From Micromonospora sp. HM5-17 (GTDB lineage: Bacteria; Actinomycetota; Actinomycetes; Mycobacteriales; Micromonosporaceae): 64,000 bases of DNA. The stretch is from contig NZ_RJWA01000001.1 in assembly GCF_003762835.1 (NCBI RefSeq), positions 248,001 to 312,000 of the forward strand, given 5' to 3'. Below the pieces are notes generated by a model. It worked only from the letters and a program-made list of their open reading frames with translations. It searched no databases and was not told where the DNA came from. A program made the position numbers and the translations under genes. This document shows positions 16,664 through 30,875 of the stretch, one piece after another. Within the stretch, counting starts at the first letter, position 1; the number at the start of each line of letters is the position of its first letter.

Positions 16664-17221
16664 TCACTCGGGTACGCGGTAGCGCCGTGCCGCGTCGAAG
16701 ACCTGGGCCAGTTCGGCCGCGTCCTGTGCGGCGTGGTGGGTGTGCGGCAGTCCGGTCAGGCCGAGCGCGTTCTTGATCTTTCCCTTGTGCGTCTGCGACC
16801 ACTCGACGCCGGTCCGGCCCATCCAGTAACTGCGCAGGTCCACCCCGGACCCGGTCGCCCCGAACGGGCTCTGGCCGACGAACCGGATGAAGTACCAGTG
16901 CACGAACATGCCATCCCAGACGGCGGGCGCGGCGAGGAAGACCGGCCGGCCGCGTCGGCGCAGCCCGTTCACCCATCGGGCGGCCGCCGCCATCGCCACC
17001 TCGGCGGGCGGAGCCTCCCGGCGTAGCCGCTCCCGGTCCAGCCCGGAGACCGCCAGCGCGGCCGGGACGAAGTCGTCGGAGATCGGCCGCAGCTCGGTGT
17101 AGAAGGTCAGCTCCGGATGGCCCGCCACCGCCATGCCGAGCGAGAGCATGCTGTACGGCCCGGGGATCGGACCGTCCGCCTCGACGTCCACCGCGACATA
17201 CAACTCGGGAAGATCAGCCAT
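16664..17221 (-). CDS. DnaQ-type 3'-5' exonuclease / oligoribonuclease-like protein
   Basis: 185 residues from an ATG at 17221. The ExoI motif is [18 protein letters not shown] (catalytic D-x-E). The ExoIII region is [16 protein letters not shown], with the general-base His five residues before the Asp, so it is the DEDDh class. It trims single-stranded nucleic acid from the 3' end in the cytosol; whether it acts on RNA or DNA cannot be told. The protein is short and stand-alone, not a PolIII epsilon fusion. It is divergent from soxR across 111 bp. Confidence 0.85.
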   Translation of the reverse strand: MADLPELYVAVDVEADGPIPGPYSMLSLGMAVAGHPELTFYTELRPISDDFVPAALAVSGLDRERLRREAPPAEVAMAAAARWVNGLRRRGRPVFLAAPAVWDGMFVHWYFIRFVGQSPFGATGSGVDLRSYWMGRTGVEWSQTHKGKIKNALGLTGLPHTHHAAQDAAELAQVFDAARRYRVPE

Positions 17222-17300
17222 CCGTCCAGCGTGCCGGCACAGGGCGGCCCCATCCACCCGTTTCCCGGACCGCCGGCGGCCGGCTCCAGACGAGCCGAAT

Positions 17301-17320
17301 ACCTCAACTTATGTCTAGGT
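17301..17320. promoter_or_regulatory. Degenerate SoxR-type operator
   Basis: ACCTCAACTTATGTCTAGGT compares with the SoxR consensus ACCTCAAGTTAACTTGAGGT: 9 of 10 bases in the left half and 6 of 10 in the right. It lies 12 bp upstream of the soxR GTG. A TACCT / AGGTA dyad frames it. Autoregulation is likely but the right half is weak. Confidence 0.55.
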
Positions 17321-17332
17321 AAGCTGGTTTGC

Positions 17333-17968
17333 GTGCCCGAACCCTCATACCCCCTCACCGTCGGCCAGGTCGCGCGGCGCAGCGGGGTGGCCGTGTCAGC
17401 GCTGCACTTCTACGAGGCCAAGGGCCTGATCAGCAGCACACGCACCAGCGGCAACCAGCGCCGCTACAGCCGGGACATCCTCCGCCGGGTGGCCTTCATC
17501 CGGTTCGCCCAACGGGTCGGGCTGCCGCTGGCCGAGATCCGGGCCGCCCTGGCCAGCCTGCCGGAGCAGCGCACCCCCAACCGCGAGGACTGGGCCCGGC
17601 TATCGGCGGGCTGGCGTGCCAGCCTGGACGCCCGAATCGCCGCCCTGCAACGACTCCGCGACGACCTCACCGACTGCATCGGCTGCGGCTGTCTCTCCCA
17701 GGACCGCTGCGCGCTCTCCAACCCCGAAGACGTGCTGGCCGCCTCCGGCCCCGGGCCGCGCCGGCTGCTCGCCGGGCTGCCGGCCGTCGACGGCGCCCCG
17801 GAGCCGGCGCTCGCCGCCCAGCCGGCCACGCCCAGCTGCGCCAGCCAGCCGGCCACGCCGGCCCCCACCACGGCGACGTCGACGTGCGGCCCGCAGCCGA
17901 GGGTCAGCCGCCCGCGGCGGACGGCGCGAGCGGCCGGCAGGGGCGCCGGCCGGCCCGGTAAGGCATAA
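17333..17968 (+). CDS. soxR: Redox-sensing MerR-family regulator SoxR
   Basis: 211 residues from a GTG. MerR-type winged [23 protein letters not shown], then [19 protein letters not shown]. The 2Fe-2S cluster motif is C115-x2-C118-x-C120-x5-C126 ([15 protein letters not shown]), spaced exactly as in SoxR. Redox-cycling compounds oxidise the cluster and switch on targets. Residues beyond about 150 form a long Ala/Pro/Thr then Arg-rich tail absent from E. coli SoxR, so the protein is about 50 residues longer than usual. In actinomycetes SoxR responds to endogenous antibiotics rather than superoxide. A degenerate SoxR box lies in its promoter. Confidence 0.93.
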   Translation: MPEPSYPLTVGQVARRSGVAVSALHFYEAKGLISSTRTSGNQRRYSRDILRRVAFIRFAQRVGLPLAEIRAALASLPEQRTPNREDWARLSAGWRASLDARIAALQRLRDDLTDCIGCGCLSQDRCALSNPEDVLAASGPGPRRLLAGLPAVDGAPEPALAAQPATPSCASQPATPAPTTATSTCGPQPRVSRPRRTARAAGRGAGRPGKA

Positions 17969-18058
17969 CCGCCCGTCGCTCGGGTAGGCAGCGCCACCAC
18001 AGCTTCGGGAGGGTGACATGGGCTACCCGAGTACGGCCGCGGGCCGCAGCCGCGACGC

Positions 18059-22645
<4,587 letters not shown>

Positions 22646-22958
22646 CCCGGCCGGACGAGCCGGTTCGTTGCGACGTCGGCACGGATCGCCGGCGTGCCTC
22701 CCGCGGGCTCCGTCGAGACCCGCCGGGTACGGCGGGGCGGACCGCCGTGCCACGCCATCGATCACGTCCCCGACCGGAACGTCCTCGGGTACGCCTCCGG
22801 CCGGCCACATCGCTCCGGCGCCGCCATCGTCCGGTGAAGGACCGCGCAACCTCTATCCGAATATCTCACTCCTTCTATCGATTGCCCTCATGGATAAGTA
22901 GGGTCATCGATGCCGTCGGTGGCGGGGGCCACCGACCTGGCACGACGGAGGGAGACAC
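22646..22958. other. Intergenic region with promoter-like stretch and leader hairpin
   Basis: 313 bp between the P-type ATPase and the broken protease. AT-rich sequence at about 22855-22912 looks like the protease promoter, and CGGTGG-N6-CCACCG at 22917-22934 forms a small leader hairpin. A GGAGGGAGAC ribosome binding site precedes the protease ATG. There is no gene. Confidence 0.45.
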
Positions 22959-24884
22959 ATGCGTCGACCTGTCGCAGTCCTGGTCACCGGAATCCTGGTG
23001 GCCACGACCCTGGCACCTGGCAGTGCGCAGGCCCAACCGGCGTCCGCAAAGGGGGGAACGACCGACTGGGCGGCCGCGGTCGCCCGGGCCGGCGGGATCG
23101 CCACGACGAAGCCGTCCCACCACGCCCGGCCACCGTCCGGGCCCAATCCGTTCCTCGCGCTGCTGCCCAACCCCGGCGCCGCGGACCACGCCGGCTGGCG
23201 GGCCTGGCTGACAAGGAAGGGTGACGAGCGTGCCGCGCTGCGGGCGCGGCAGCGGGCCGCGCAGGCGACGCCGCTGCTGGCCGACGAGGAGGAGCCGGCC
23301 GGGATCCGGGGCGGTAACGACAGCCCGGCCACCGCGCAGCGGATCACCGGCTTCGGCACCGGCAACGGGGACAATCCCCGGCTCCGGGTGCTCGGCGCGC
23401 TCTCTCCGGAGCAGCTCGACGTCGAGGAACTCCCGCCGAACCCCGAGGACGACGGGGCGATCCCGCTGGCCGGCGAGACCGGCATCGGCGAGACCACCAG
23501 GGCGGTCCGGATCTCGGCGCAGATCGGCGACGGGCCGCACGGCAGTGCCGGCACCGGCACCGGCGACTACGACTGGTACCACCTCACCGGCGTCGCCGGC
23601 GAGACCGTGACGATCGACATCGACACCCCGACCGGCAACCTGGACTCGATACTGGTCCTCACCACCGACGACGGCGAGATCGTGGCCGCCAACGACGACA
23701 GCGACGGGTTCGACAGCCGTATCACCCACACGTTCACCGCGGACGGCTCGTACTACGTCCTGGTCACCGGCTTCCCGTCGCTCCCGGCCGACCCGTTCGA
23801 CCCCGCCAGTGGGAACGGAGCCGGCAGCGAGGGCCCGTACGACCTGCGGATCGACACCGCCGAGCAGGACGTCGACGTCTACGCCGTACGGCTGCGTCCC
23901 GGCGACGTCCTCGGCGTCTCGGTGGCGGGCAGCGCCGCCCGGGTGACCGTCTACGATCCGCGACGGCGCGAGGTGCACGGCTCCGCCCAGGACCTCACCG
24001 GGATCTACCCGGCCGACAGCCCGCTGCCCGGCGGTGGGAACGCCGTCACCGAGCACGTGGCGACCGAGGCGGGGTGGCACTACGTCGGGGTGACCCTCGG
24101 CTCCGGGAGCTACGACATCACCGTCGAGGCGTACCGTCCCGGGCTGGAGGGAGAGCGACCGCGCCAGACCCTCTTCCTCGACTTCGACGGTGCCCGGATC
24201 AACACCGCGATCTTCGGTGGCCCGGGGGTACGGACCCTCAGCCCGATGCGGGCCTTTCTCGGCCGCTGAGGGCTCTCCGCGGAGGACGAGGACGCGGTGA
24301 TCGACGCGATCGTCGCCACGGTCGAGGAGAACCTCCGACAGGACATGATCGCCAGCGGTCTCAACCGCCGGTTCAACCTGCGGATCCTGAACAGCCGCGA
24401 CCACGCCGACCCATTCGGCCAGGCGAACGTCAGCCGGGTGATCATCGGCGGCACCATCGACGAGTCCGGGATCCCGACGATCGGCATCGCCCAGTCGATC
24501 GACCCGGGCAACTTCGAGACCGAGGAGTCCGCCCTGGTGCTGCTCGACCTGTTGAGCGAACCGACCGGCGAGGCCTCGCTGAACACGTATCTCACCGCGG
24601 CCAGCGACCGGATCGGCTTCATCGGCCGTGCGGTGGGTAACGTCACCGCGCACGAGGCCGGCCACTTCTTCGGTGACTGGCACGTGGACCAGTTCAACGA
24701 GCACGCCAACCTGATGGACCAGGGCGGCAACCCCGCGCTCATGTTCGGGGTGGGCGCGGACGGCATCGGCGGCACCGCCGACGACCCCGACGTCGACTTC
24801 GGGGAGGACGTCTTCAACCCGGGTGAGGGCTTCACCGGGCTCGAGAACACCCTCGGCCGGATCGCCCTGACCGTGACGCGCTGA
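22959..24884 (+). pseudogene. Secreted metzincin-type protease with PPC domain, interrupted by in-frame TGA
   Basis: One reading frame is interrupted only by a TGA at 24267-24269. The first part (436 codons) has a Sec signal (MRRPVAVLVTGILVATT...AQAQP) and a bacterial pre-peptidase C-terminal-like beta domain (GDYDWYHLTGVAGETVTIDI). The second part (from GLSAEDEDAVIDAIVATVEE) continues in the same frame and carries the zinc motif HEAGHFFGDWH (HExxHxxGxxH) near 24652. Both halves keep normal high-GC codon use, which argues for recent inactivation or a sequencing error. A single substitution of TGG or CGA to TGA is enough. As it stands the product lacks the catalytic site. A GTG at 24297 could restart the second half without a signal peptide. 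Confidence 0.85.
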
Positions 24885-24900
24885 GCGGCGACCGCCGTCG

Positions 24901-24936
24901 GCCCGGGCCGTACCGCGACCACGGTGCGGCCCGGGC
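24901..24936. terminator. Hairpin terminator
   Basis: Perfect 10-bp arms GCCCGGGCCG / CGGCCCGGGC, with a second inner pairing ACCG/CGGT, 16 bp after the protease stop and between convergent genes. Confidence 0.75.
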
Positions 24937-25039
24937 TCGCCCCGTGTCGTCGCTCGTCCCGCGTCACGCGGGTGCCGCCGGCCGGGACGACGTCGAGGCT
25001 GCGGCGTTCCTCGGCGGGACGCCGGGCGACGCGGACGCG

Positions 25040-25942
25040 TCACGGGGCCGTCGGGCGTGGGACGTCTCCCGGCCGGTCATGTGCCGTGCCGTCGTGTACC
25101 GTGCTGCCGGACTCCGGGTGGGTGAGTGCGGCGAGGAGCCGCAGTTTCTCGTCGCTGTCGCTCCCCCGGTCGGGGTAATAGACGACGAGGATGACGTCCT
25201 CGATGGGAAGTTTGTCCCGGTGCAGGCGGAGTTCGCCGACGACGGGGTGGTGGACCGTGGTGGTGCCGCCCTCGAGGTTGCGGACGTCGTGGCGGGCCCA
25301 CAGGGTACGGAACCGCTGACTGGAGAGCGCGAGTTCGCCGACGAGCTCGACGAACCGGGGGTTGTCGATGTCGTCCCCGATGGTGGTGCGGAGGGTGGCG
25401 ACGAATTCGGCGGTCGCCTTCGCCCAGTCCTGGTGGAAGGCCCGCTCCTCGGGATCGAGGAGGAGCGAGCGCAGCCGGTTCTGGCCGGGCCGCAGCCGGG
25501 GGTTGAGCGCGACGGCCATGGGGTTGGCGGCCAGGACGTCGAACGCGCGCCCTTCGACGAACGCGGGAATCTGAAGGTGGCCGAGCAGTTCGTGCACCCG
25601 CGCCGGTACGTGCTCGGGCCGCTTGCGGCGGGGCGCGCGGGGACGTGCCGCCGCGAGGCCGAGCAGATACGTCCGTTCGATGTCGTCGAGTTGCAGGACG
25701 CGCGCGAGTGATTCGAGCACCTGGGGTGAGGGGTTCCGGTCACGGCCCCGTTCCAGGCGCAGGTAGTAGTCGGGGCTGATGCCGGCGAGCAGGGCGACCT
25801 CCTCACGGCGCAGGCCGGGCACGCGGCGGTTGCCGCCGGCGGGAAGCCCCACCTGCGCCGGGGAGACCAGCTCGCGCCGGGCCCGAAGGTACCTGCCGAG
25901 CCGATTGCCCGATTCCTCGTCCGTCATCCCGACGTCCCTCAT
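25040..25942 (-). CDS. XRE regulator with MmyB-like ligand-binding domain
   Basis: 300 residues. The N-terminal helix-turn-helix (RRVPGLRREEVALLAGISPD, then YYLRLERGRDRNPS) is followed by a PAS-like MmyB domain of about 170 residues (HVPARVHELLGHLQIPAFVE onward, then LALSSQRFRTLWARHDV). These regulators often sit beside and control a short-chain dehydrogenase, as here. The ligand is unknown, although fatty-acid-like ligands were seen in homologues. ATG 25942 or ATG 25927 could start it; the latter has AGGGAC upstream. It is divergent from the SDR gene across 171 bp, where its operator should lie. Confidence 0.85.
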   Translation of the reverse strand: MRDVGMTDEESGNRLGRYLRARRELVSPAQVGLPAGGNRRVPGLRREEVALLAGISPDYYLRLERGRDRNPSPQVLESLARVLQLDDIERTYLLGLAAARPRAPRRKRPEHVPARVHELLGHLQIPAFVEGRAFDVLAANPMAVALNPRLRPGQNRLRSLLLDPEERAFHQDWAKATAEFVATLRTTIGDDIDNPRFVELVGELALSSQRFRTLWARHDVRNLEGGTTTVHHPVVGELRLHRDKLPIEDVILVVYYPDRGSDSDEKLRLLAALTHPESGSTVHDGTAHDRPGDVPRPTAP

Positions 25943-26113
25943 GAGGACACGGTAGTGCGGTGCGGGTATGCCAGCGGGGGCCCTGGCAGGACCAGGGAAA
26001 ACGGGGGCCTGCTACCCCCCGCGAACGCGGTCGAGACTGGGATGGCACCTCCGTGACAGCACCAGCGCGCCGGGCCACAGCGCCGTCGGCGCCCCGACCG
26101 AAGGGACTATCTC

Positions 26114-26875
26114 GTGGACATCTCCCACCGCACCGTCGCGATCATCGGCGGAACCTCGGGCATCGGTCGTGAGCTGGCCCGCCGATTCGCCGCAGCGGGC
26201 AGCACCGTGACCGTGGGCGGCCGCAACCAGGACGCCCTCGCGGAACTCGCCGGCGAAGGGTTCGGCACGTTCGACATCGACGTCACGGACCCCGCCTCCG
26301 TCGCAGCTGCCCGGGATGCCGTCCTCGCCCGGTACCCGGAGCTGGACACCGTGGTGACGATGGCGGGGATCATGCTGATGGAGGACCTGCGCGACCCCGC
26401 CCACTTCCCGGCGACCGAGGCGACGATCAACACCAACCTGCTCGGCACCATCCGCGTCATCGACGCCTTCACGCCCCACCTGATCCAACGGGGCGGCGGC
26501 ACCGTCATCACCGTCACCTCCGGAATCGCCTTCCTGCCCTTCCCACCCATGCCCAGCTACGCCGCCTCGAAGGCCGGGGTGCACGCCTACTCCGAGGCAC
26601 TGCGCGCGCAGCTCGCCGGCACCGGCGTCGACGTCGTCGAGCTCGTCCCCCCGGCCGTCGCCACCGCGGGCCAGGAGAAGGTGAACCCGCACGCCCTGCC
26701 GCTCGACGACTTCGCCACCGAGGTCATGCAGCTGCTCTCGCAGAACCCCACCCCGCGCGAGATCCTCGTGAAGGGCGTCCTCATGCACCGCTGGGCCGAG
26801 CGCGACGGCACCTACGACGACCTCGTCGCCCAGCGCTCCCAGGCCCTGGCCATGCTCCCGAGCCGCCAGGGCTGA
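26114..26875 (+). CDS. Short-chain dehydrogenase/reductase (DltE-like)
   Basis: 253 residues from a GTG with AGGGAC upstream. The Rossmann motif is GGTSGIGRELARRFAAAG, and the catalytic residues are Ser in TVTSGIAF and Tyr/Lys in YAASKAGVHAYSEALR. NAD(P)-dependent oxidoreductase; substrate not predictable. DltE-like naming is by resemblance only, since there is no dlt operon. It pairs with the divergent MmyB-type regulator, probably as its regulated target. Confidence 0.88.
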   Translation: MDISHRTVAIIGGTSGIGRELARRFAAAGSTVTVGGRNQDALAELAGEGFGTFDIDVTDPASVAAARDAVLARYPELDTVVTMAGIMLMEDLRDPAHFPATEATINTNLLGTIRVIDAFTPHLIQRGGGTVITVTSGIAFLPFPPMPSYAASKAGVHAYSEALRAQLAGTGVDVVELVPPAVATAGQEKVNPHALPLDDFATEVMQLLSQNPTPREILVKGVLMHRWAERDGTYDDLVAQRSQALAMLPSRQG

Positions 26876-26996
26876 CCACCTTTCCGCACCCCGCCGCCCA
26901 CCCGGCACCGTGACCCGCGTCGCTGACCGGATCGGTCCGGATCGGGGCACGATAGTGCCTGACGCGGGGCCGGGTCGGCGGGACAGGATCGGTGAC

Positions 26997-27574
26997 ATGC
27001 ACCGCGCCCTCATCGTTCTCGACGTTCAAGAGTCCTTCCGGCAGCGCCCGCTCTGGGCCGCCTGCTCGAATCCCGACATCGTCGAACGGGTACGCCCCTC
27101 CTCGCGACCCGGCACGGCCCCGGCTTCGCGGCCCGGGTGGCCCGGGAGGTGGTGGTCTACGCCCGACGCAACGGGAACGAGCACCAGCAGAGCGCGATGC
27201 TGCGCCATCGCAACCACCTCAGCGACCTGGTGCACCTGGTGCAGGACATCATCGACGCCCGGTACGCCGAGCGGCTGTCCCTCGGCGAGCTGGCCGCCGC
27301 CGCCCGGGTCAGCGAGCGTACGCTCACCCGGGTCTTCCACCGCGCCACCGGCCTGACCCCGCTGCGGTACCAGCAGATGCTCCGGGTCGAACGCGCGGAG
27401 CACCTGATCGGCCAGGGGGCCACCGTCGAGGCGGCCGCGCGGGCGCTGGGGTTCGCCGACGCCCGGATGCTGCGCCGGCCCCGGCACCGCGCCCGCCCCG
27501 GGAAGCCCGACCCGACCGCCGGCCGTGGTACCGGGAAACGTCGTCGCGTTGAGCCCTCCGGCCCGCTCCGTTAG
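26997..27574 (+). pseudogene. Fused remnants of an isochorismatase-like hydrolase and an AraC/GlxA-type regulator
   Basis: An ATG at 26997 begins MHRALIVLDVQESFRQRPLW, the N-terminus of an isochorismatase-type cysteine hydrolase, but the match stops after about 32 residues near 27092. A different frame (from about 27095) then encodes the C-terminal AraC HTH of a GlxA-family regulator (RYAERLSLGELAAAARVSER, then RVFHRATGLTPLRYQQMLRV). The end (MLRRPRHRARPGKPD) is also degraded. These two families commonly neighbour each other, so one deletion between adjacent genes explains the junction. No functional protein is expected. Confidence 0.8.
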
Positions 27575-27577
27575 CCT
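27572..27577 (+). promoter_or_regulatory. -10-like box for the aldo-keto reductase
   Basis: TAGCCT, matching TANNNT, about 75 nt before the aldo-keto reductase ATG. No good -35 hexamer is seen. Confidence 0.35.
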
Positions 27578-27652
27578 GCACCCGGTGCTAGGCGGGACCG
27601 TTCCGGCTGGGCCGGCGACGGCCGTGCAGCCGGACCGAGGCGAGGTGCGGCG

Positions 27653-28630
27653 ATGCGGTACGTACGGTTGGGCGGCTCGGGACTGGAAGTGTCGAGGGTC
27701 GTCCTCGGCTGCATGAGCTTCGGTGATCCCCAGCGCGGCACACATCCGTGGTCGCTCGGGCTCGACGACGCCCGGGCCTTCTTCCGCCAGGCGATCGAGG
27801 CCGGGATCACCACCTTCGACACCGCGAACGTCTACTCGGCGGGCACCAGCGAGGAGATCACCGGCCAGCTCCTCCGCGAGTTCGCCAAGCGCGACGAGGT
27901 GGTGATCGCCACCAAGGTCCACGGCCGGATGGGGCCGGGGCCGAACGGCGGCGGTCTCTCCCGGGGCGCCATTCTCACCCAGGTCGACGCCAGCCTGCGC
28001 CGGCTCGGCACCGACTACATCGACCTCTACCAGATCCACCGCTACGACCCGGCCGTGCCGATCGAGGAGACCATGGAGGCGCTGCACGACCTGGTCCGGG
28101 CCGGCAAGGTCCGATATCTCGGCGCCTCCTCCATGTGGACCTGGCAGTTCGTCCAGGCGCAGTACGTCGCGGACCTGAACGGCTGGACCCGATTCGTCTC
28201 GATGCAGAACCAGTACAACCTCCTCATGCGGGAGGAGGAGCGGGAGATGCTGCCGTTCTGCCTCGACCAGGGGATCGGGGTGCTGCCGTGGAGCCCGCTG
28301 GCCCGGGGCCGGCTCACCCGGGACTGGGGGACGACGACCCGACGCAGCGAGACCGACGCCTTCGGCAGCCGGCTGTACCGGCAGGCCGAGGAGGCCGACC
28401 GGCGGATCGTCGAGGCGGTCGGCGCCGTCGCCGCCGAACGCGGCGTGTCCCGGGCCCAGGTCGCGCTCGCCTGGCTGTTGCACCAGCCAGCCGTGACCGC
28501 CCCGATCGTCGGCGCGACCAAGCCGGAGCACATCGCCGACGCCGTCGCCGCCGTCGACCTGGAACTCGACGCTGAGGAGCTTCGCCGGCTCGAGGAGCAC
28601 TACGTCCCGCACGCCCCGGAAGGCTTCTGA
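27653..28630 (+). CDS. Aldo/keto reductase
   Basis: 325 residues from an ATG preceded by GAGGTGCGGCG. The catalytic tetrad is visible: Asp and Tyr in FDTANVYSAGTSEE, Lys in VIATKVHG and His in YQIHRYDP. NADPH-dependent reduction of a carbonyl substrate in the cytosol; the YajO/Tas-like group (LGxS..FG, ..YNLL.R) is likely but the substrate is not determined. A single gene, it ends 117 bp before the convergent DksA-type gene. Confidence 0.92.
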   Translation: MRYVRLGGSGLEVSRVVLGCMSFGDPQRGTHPWSLGLDDARAFFRQAIEAGITTFDTANVYSAGTSEEITGQLLREFAKRDEVVIATKVHGRMGPGPNGGGLSRGAILTQVDASLRRLGTDYIDLYQIHRYDPAVPIEETMEALHDLVRAGKVRYLGASSMWTWQFVQAQYVADLNGWTRFVSMQNQYNLLMREEEREMLPFCLDQGIGVLPWSPLARGRLTRDWGTTTRRSETDAFGSRLYRQAEEADRRIVEAVGAVAAERGVSRAQVALAWLLHQPAVTAPIVGATKPEHIADAVAAVDLELDAEELRRLEEHYVPHAPEGF

Positions 28631-28747
28631 CCACCGCCGGGTGCCGATCCCGTCGGACCGGTACGGGGGCAGCGCCCGTCCGCCGGGATCGCCGGGCGCC
28701 GTCCCGGGTAGACGCTCGCGGCGCGTCCACAGCGGAGACCGGAGCGC

Positions 28748-29065
28748 TCAGGCGCTCCGGACCCGCTGGCAGGCGACGCAGTACCGGGCCTGCGGTCGAA
28801 TCTCGAGCCGCTCGACCGGGATGTCCGCCTGGCACTCCTCGCACCGGCCGTACGTGCCCTCGGCCATCCGCTGCAACGCCTGCGTCGTCTCGGCCAGGGT
28901 CTGCCGGGTCGTGGCGATCCGGGTGGCGATCTCGTGGGGGTCGTACCCGTTGCGCTCCGGGTCGCCACTGTAGACGGTCAGCTCCGTCAGCTCCTCGGTC
29001 TGCCGCTGGAACTGCTCCTCCAGCACCGCCCGCAGTGCGTCGAGCTGATCCTGCCTGCTGAGCAT
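28748..29065 (-). CDS. TraR/DksA-type zinc-finger protein
   Basis: 105 residues. An N-terminal coiled coil (DQLDALRAVLEEQFQRQTEE, then TRQTLAETTQALQRMAEGTY) leads to the C4 zinc finger RCEECQADIPVERLEIRPQA-RYCVACQRV (CxxC-x17-CxxC). DksA proteins enter the RNA polymerase secondary channel. Unlike E. coli DksA there is no DxxDxA loop evident, so actinobacterial RbpA-independent functions are possible. The ATG at 29065 has a ribosome binding site in reverse-strand GGAAGGAGCAGGAG. It is convergent with the aldo-keto reductase gene. Confidence 0.87.
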   Translation of the reverse strand: MLSRQDQLDALRAVLEEQFQRQTEELTELTVYSGDPERNGYDPHEIATRIATTRQTLAETTQALQRMAEGTYGRCEECQADIPVERLEIRPQARYCVACQRVRSA

Positions 29066-29633
29066 CTCCTGCTCCTTCCGTGAGATCCCGAATGGTCGGG
29101 GACGAGTTGGGTGGGAATCCGGCGCCCGGACCGGCCTGAACGGGGGTACGGCTCTGGCGCCACATCGCGGGCCGGCTCTCCGGGTACGGGTGCGGTAGAC
29201 CGGCGGGAGGCGCCGAGGGATGGGGACAGAGCCCGGGTCTGGGCTGTTACGACCGCCCTCGCTGGGCGGCGTCAGCCGCGGCGGCCGGCGGGGTTCGACG
29301 TGCGGTCCGGGACCGGGTGCCGTGCGGCGCTACGACGCCTCGCCATGCGAGGAGCACCGTGGCCGGGCGACGCTGCCGGGCCGCCCAACGGCGGGCAAGG
29401 CGGTCCACCGGATGCCTGATCGCGGGCCGGCGACTCGACGGGCCCGGCCCGGCGGACCAGCCACCGTATGGGTCGTCATCACCGCCTCCTCGCAGACCTG
29501 GCGCGTCGTGGGATCTCCAGCCTCCGTCAGGACGGGACGAAATGCAGGGTCTGTCGCCGGCCAACACGCACCGTGTCTCCTTGCCGTTCGTCGGCAAACG
29601 AATCCGGGTTCACGCCGGTGTCGACCGCCCAAA
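29066..29633. other. Intergenic region; one weak small ORF
   Basis: 568 bp between the DksA-type and PucR genes. On the minus strand a 49-residue frame (29330-29479, MTTHTVAGPPGRARRVAGPR...) has a good GAGGAGGCG ribosome binding site. It is Arg/Pro-rich, matches nothing I know, and may be compositional. No other signal is supported. Confidence 0.3.
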
Positions 29634-30875
29634 TCAGCTGATCCGCGGCAGCTCCCGATGCGGCCACCCGAGCAGCCGGGCCCCGAGGACGGCGGCGTGC
29701 AGGGTGAACCAGTCGGCGGGATTCGTCGGGTCGTACCCGGTCAGCGCGCGTACCCGATTGAGCCGGTAGGTGACCGCCCGCACCGACAGGTGCAGCCGCC
29801 GCGCGGTGTGCGTCGCGACACCCCCACTGGCGAAGTACGCCTCGACGGTGGCGAGCAGCGGGTCGGCCCCGCCCCGGGCCGTCGTCAGCGGGGTGAGCAC
29901 CCCCTCGATCAGGTCGGCGATCGCCGCCTGGTCCCGCAGCAGCATCCGGTAGACCAGCAGGTCCTCCGCGTACGCGACGTTGTCCGGCAGGTCCAGCTTG
30001 CCGCCCAGGTCAAGCGCCTCCCGCGCCTCCTCGTAGCTGCGTGCGATGCCGAACGCCCCCGGATAGGGCCGGCCCACCGCCACCCGCCACGGCTCCCCAC
30101 CGGGGATCGCCCGCAGCGCGTCGCGCATCACGTGCCCCAGCTCACCGGCGTCGTGCCGGCCGGCCCGCCGTCCGGGCGGGGCGGCCGAACCCGGAACGAG
30201 GACGGCGAGCATCCCGTCCTTCGCCGCCACCAGGACGTCCCGGTCGCCGAACCGGTCCAGGATCACCCGCTCCAGCCGACCCGTCGCCGCCACGATCTCG
30301 GCGAGGCGACGCGCGGGCAGCGCCAGCGCCACCTGGTGGGGCCGTGCCAGGTCCAGCCCGAACGGCTCGGCCCGCTGCACGATGCCGGCGACGTCCGGGT
30401 CGCCCCGCAGCAGGTCGTCGATGAGCTCACGGCGCAACGCCTCCTCCCGGCGCACCATCGTCCGCCGGGCGGCCAGGTAGCCGTCCGCCAGCGCTGCCAG
30501 GCCGTCGTTGACCACCCGGAGCACGGCCTCGCCCGCCACCCGGACCTGCTCCGCGTCGCGTGCCTCCGCCACCGAGGGCAGCCGCCGCCACATCCGCCAC
30601 GCGGCCGAGACGTACAGCTCGACCGTCCGGCCCAGCGGGACGCCCTGCTCCGCCGCGCACCGTCCCGAGACGCCGACCGCGTCCAGGGCCGCCCGGTCCA
30701 TCCGGCGCCCCGATCCCGCCGCCTCGACGAGATGTGAGAGGAAGTCCCCAAGCAGCTCCGCAGGCACCCCGTCGGCGTCCCGACTCGCCGCGCTCGCCAC
30801 GGCCGCCAGGTCCGGCCCGCCGCAGCGGGACGACCGGCCGCCACGTCGGCCCCCGGCGCGGCCAGGGTCAGCCAT
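29634..30875 (-). CDS. PucR/CdaR-type transcriptional regulator
   Basis: 413 residues from the ATG at 30875 (MADPGRAGGRRGG). The frame extends upstream with no family match. The C-terminal HTH is VATHTARRLHLSVRAVTYRL, followed by NRVRALTGYDPTNPADWFTL, the PucR-type helix-turn-helix. A GGDEF-like sugar-diacid middle domain precedes it (GIARSYEEAREALDLGGKLD). Members regulate catabolism or secondary metabolism; the target is unknown. There is no adjacent gene to suggest one. It ends just before the small intergenic gap. Confidence 0.85.
   Translation of the reverse strand: MADPGRAGGRRGGRSSRCGGPDLAAVASAASRDADGVPAELLGDFLSHLVEAAGSGRRMDRAALDAVGVSGRCAAEQGVPLGRTVELYVSAAWRMWRRLPSVAEARDAEQVRVAGEAVLRVVNDGLAALADGYLAARRTMVRREEALRRELIDDLLRGDPDVAGIVQRAEPFGLDLARPHQVALALPARRLAEIVAATGRLERVILDRFGDRDVLVAAKDGMLAVLVPGSAAPPGRRAGRHDAGELGHVMRDALRAIPGGEPWRVAVGRPYPGAFGIARSYEEAREALDLGGKLDLPDNVAYAEDLLVYRMLLRDQAAIADLIEGVLTPLTTARGGADPLLATVEAYFASGGVATHTARRLHLSVRAVTYRLNRVRALTGYDPTNPADWFTLHAAVLGARLLGWPHRELPRIS

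Noticed and set aside
22959-24884. Programmed stop-codon readthrough or selenocysteine at the metzincin TGA
   Set aside because: No recoding stem-loop is visible after the TGA, and actinobacterial metzincins do not use selenocysteine in this domain. Nonsense mutation or sequencing error is simpler.
27585-27716. Possible leaderless upstream ORF before the aldo-keto reductase
   Set aside because: The GTG at 27585 is out of frame with the reductase and the product is compositional. The TAGCCT box is kept only as a promoter candidate for the reductase.
29330-29632. 100-residue minus-strand frame
   Set aside because: Only its last 49 residues have a plausible start; the rest is compositional. 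It is mentioned in the gap entry with low confidence.
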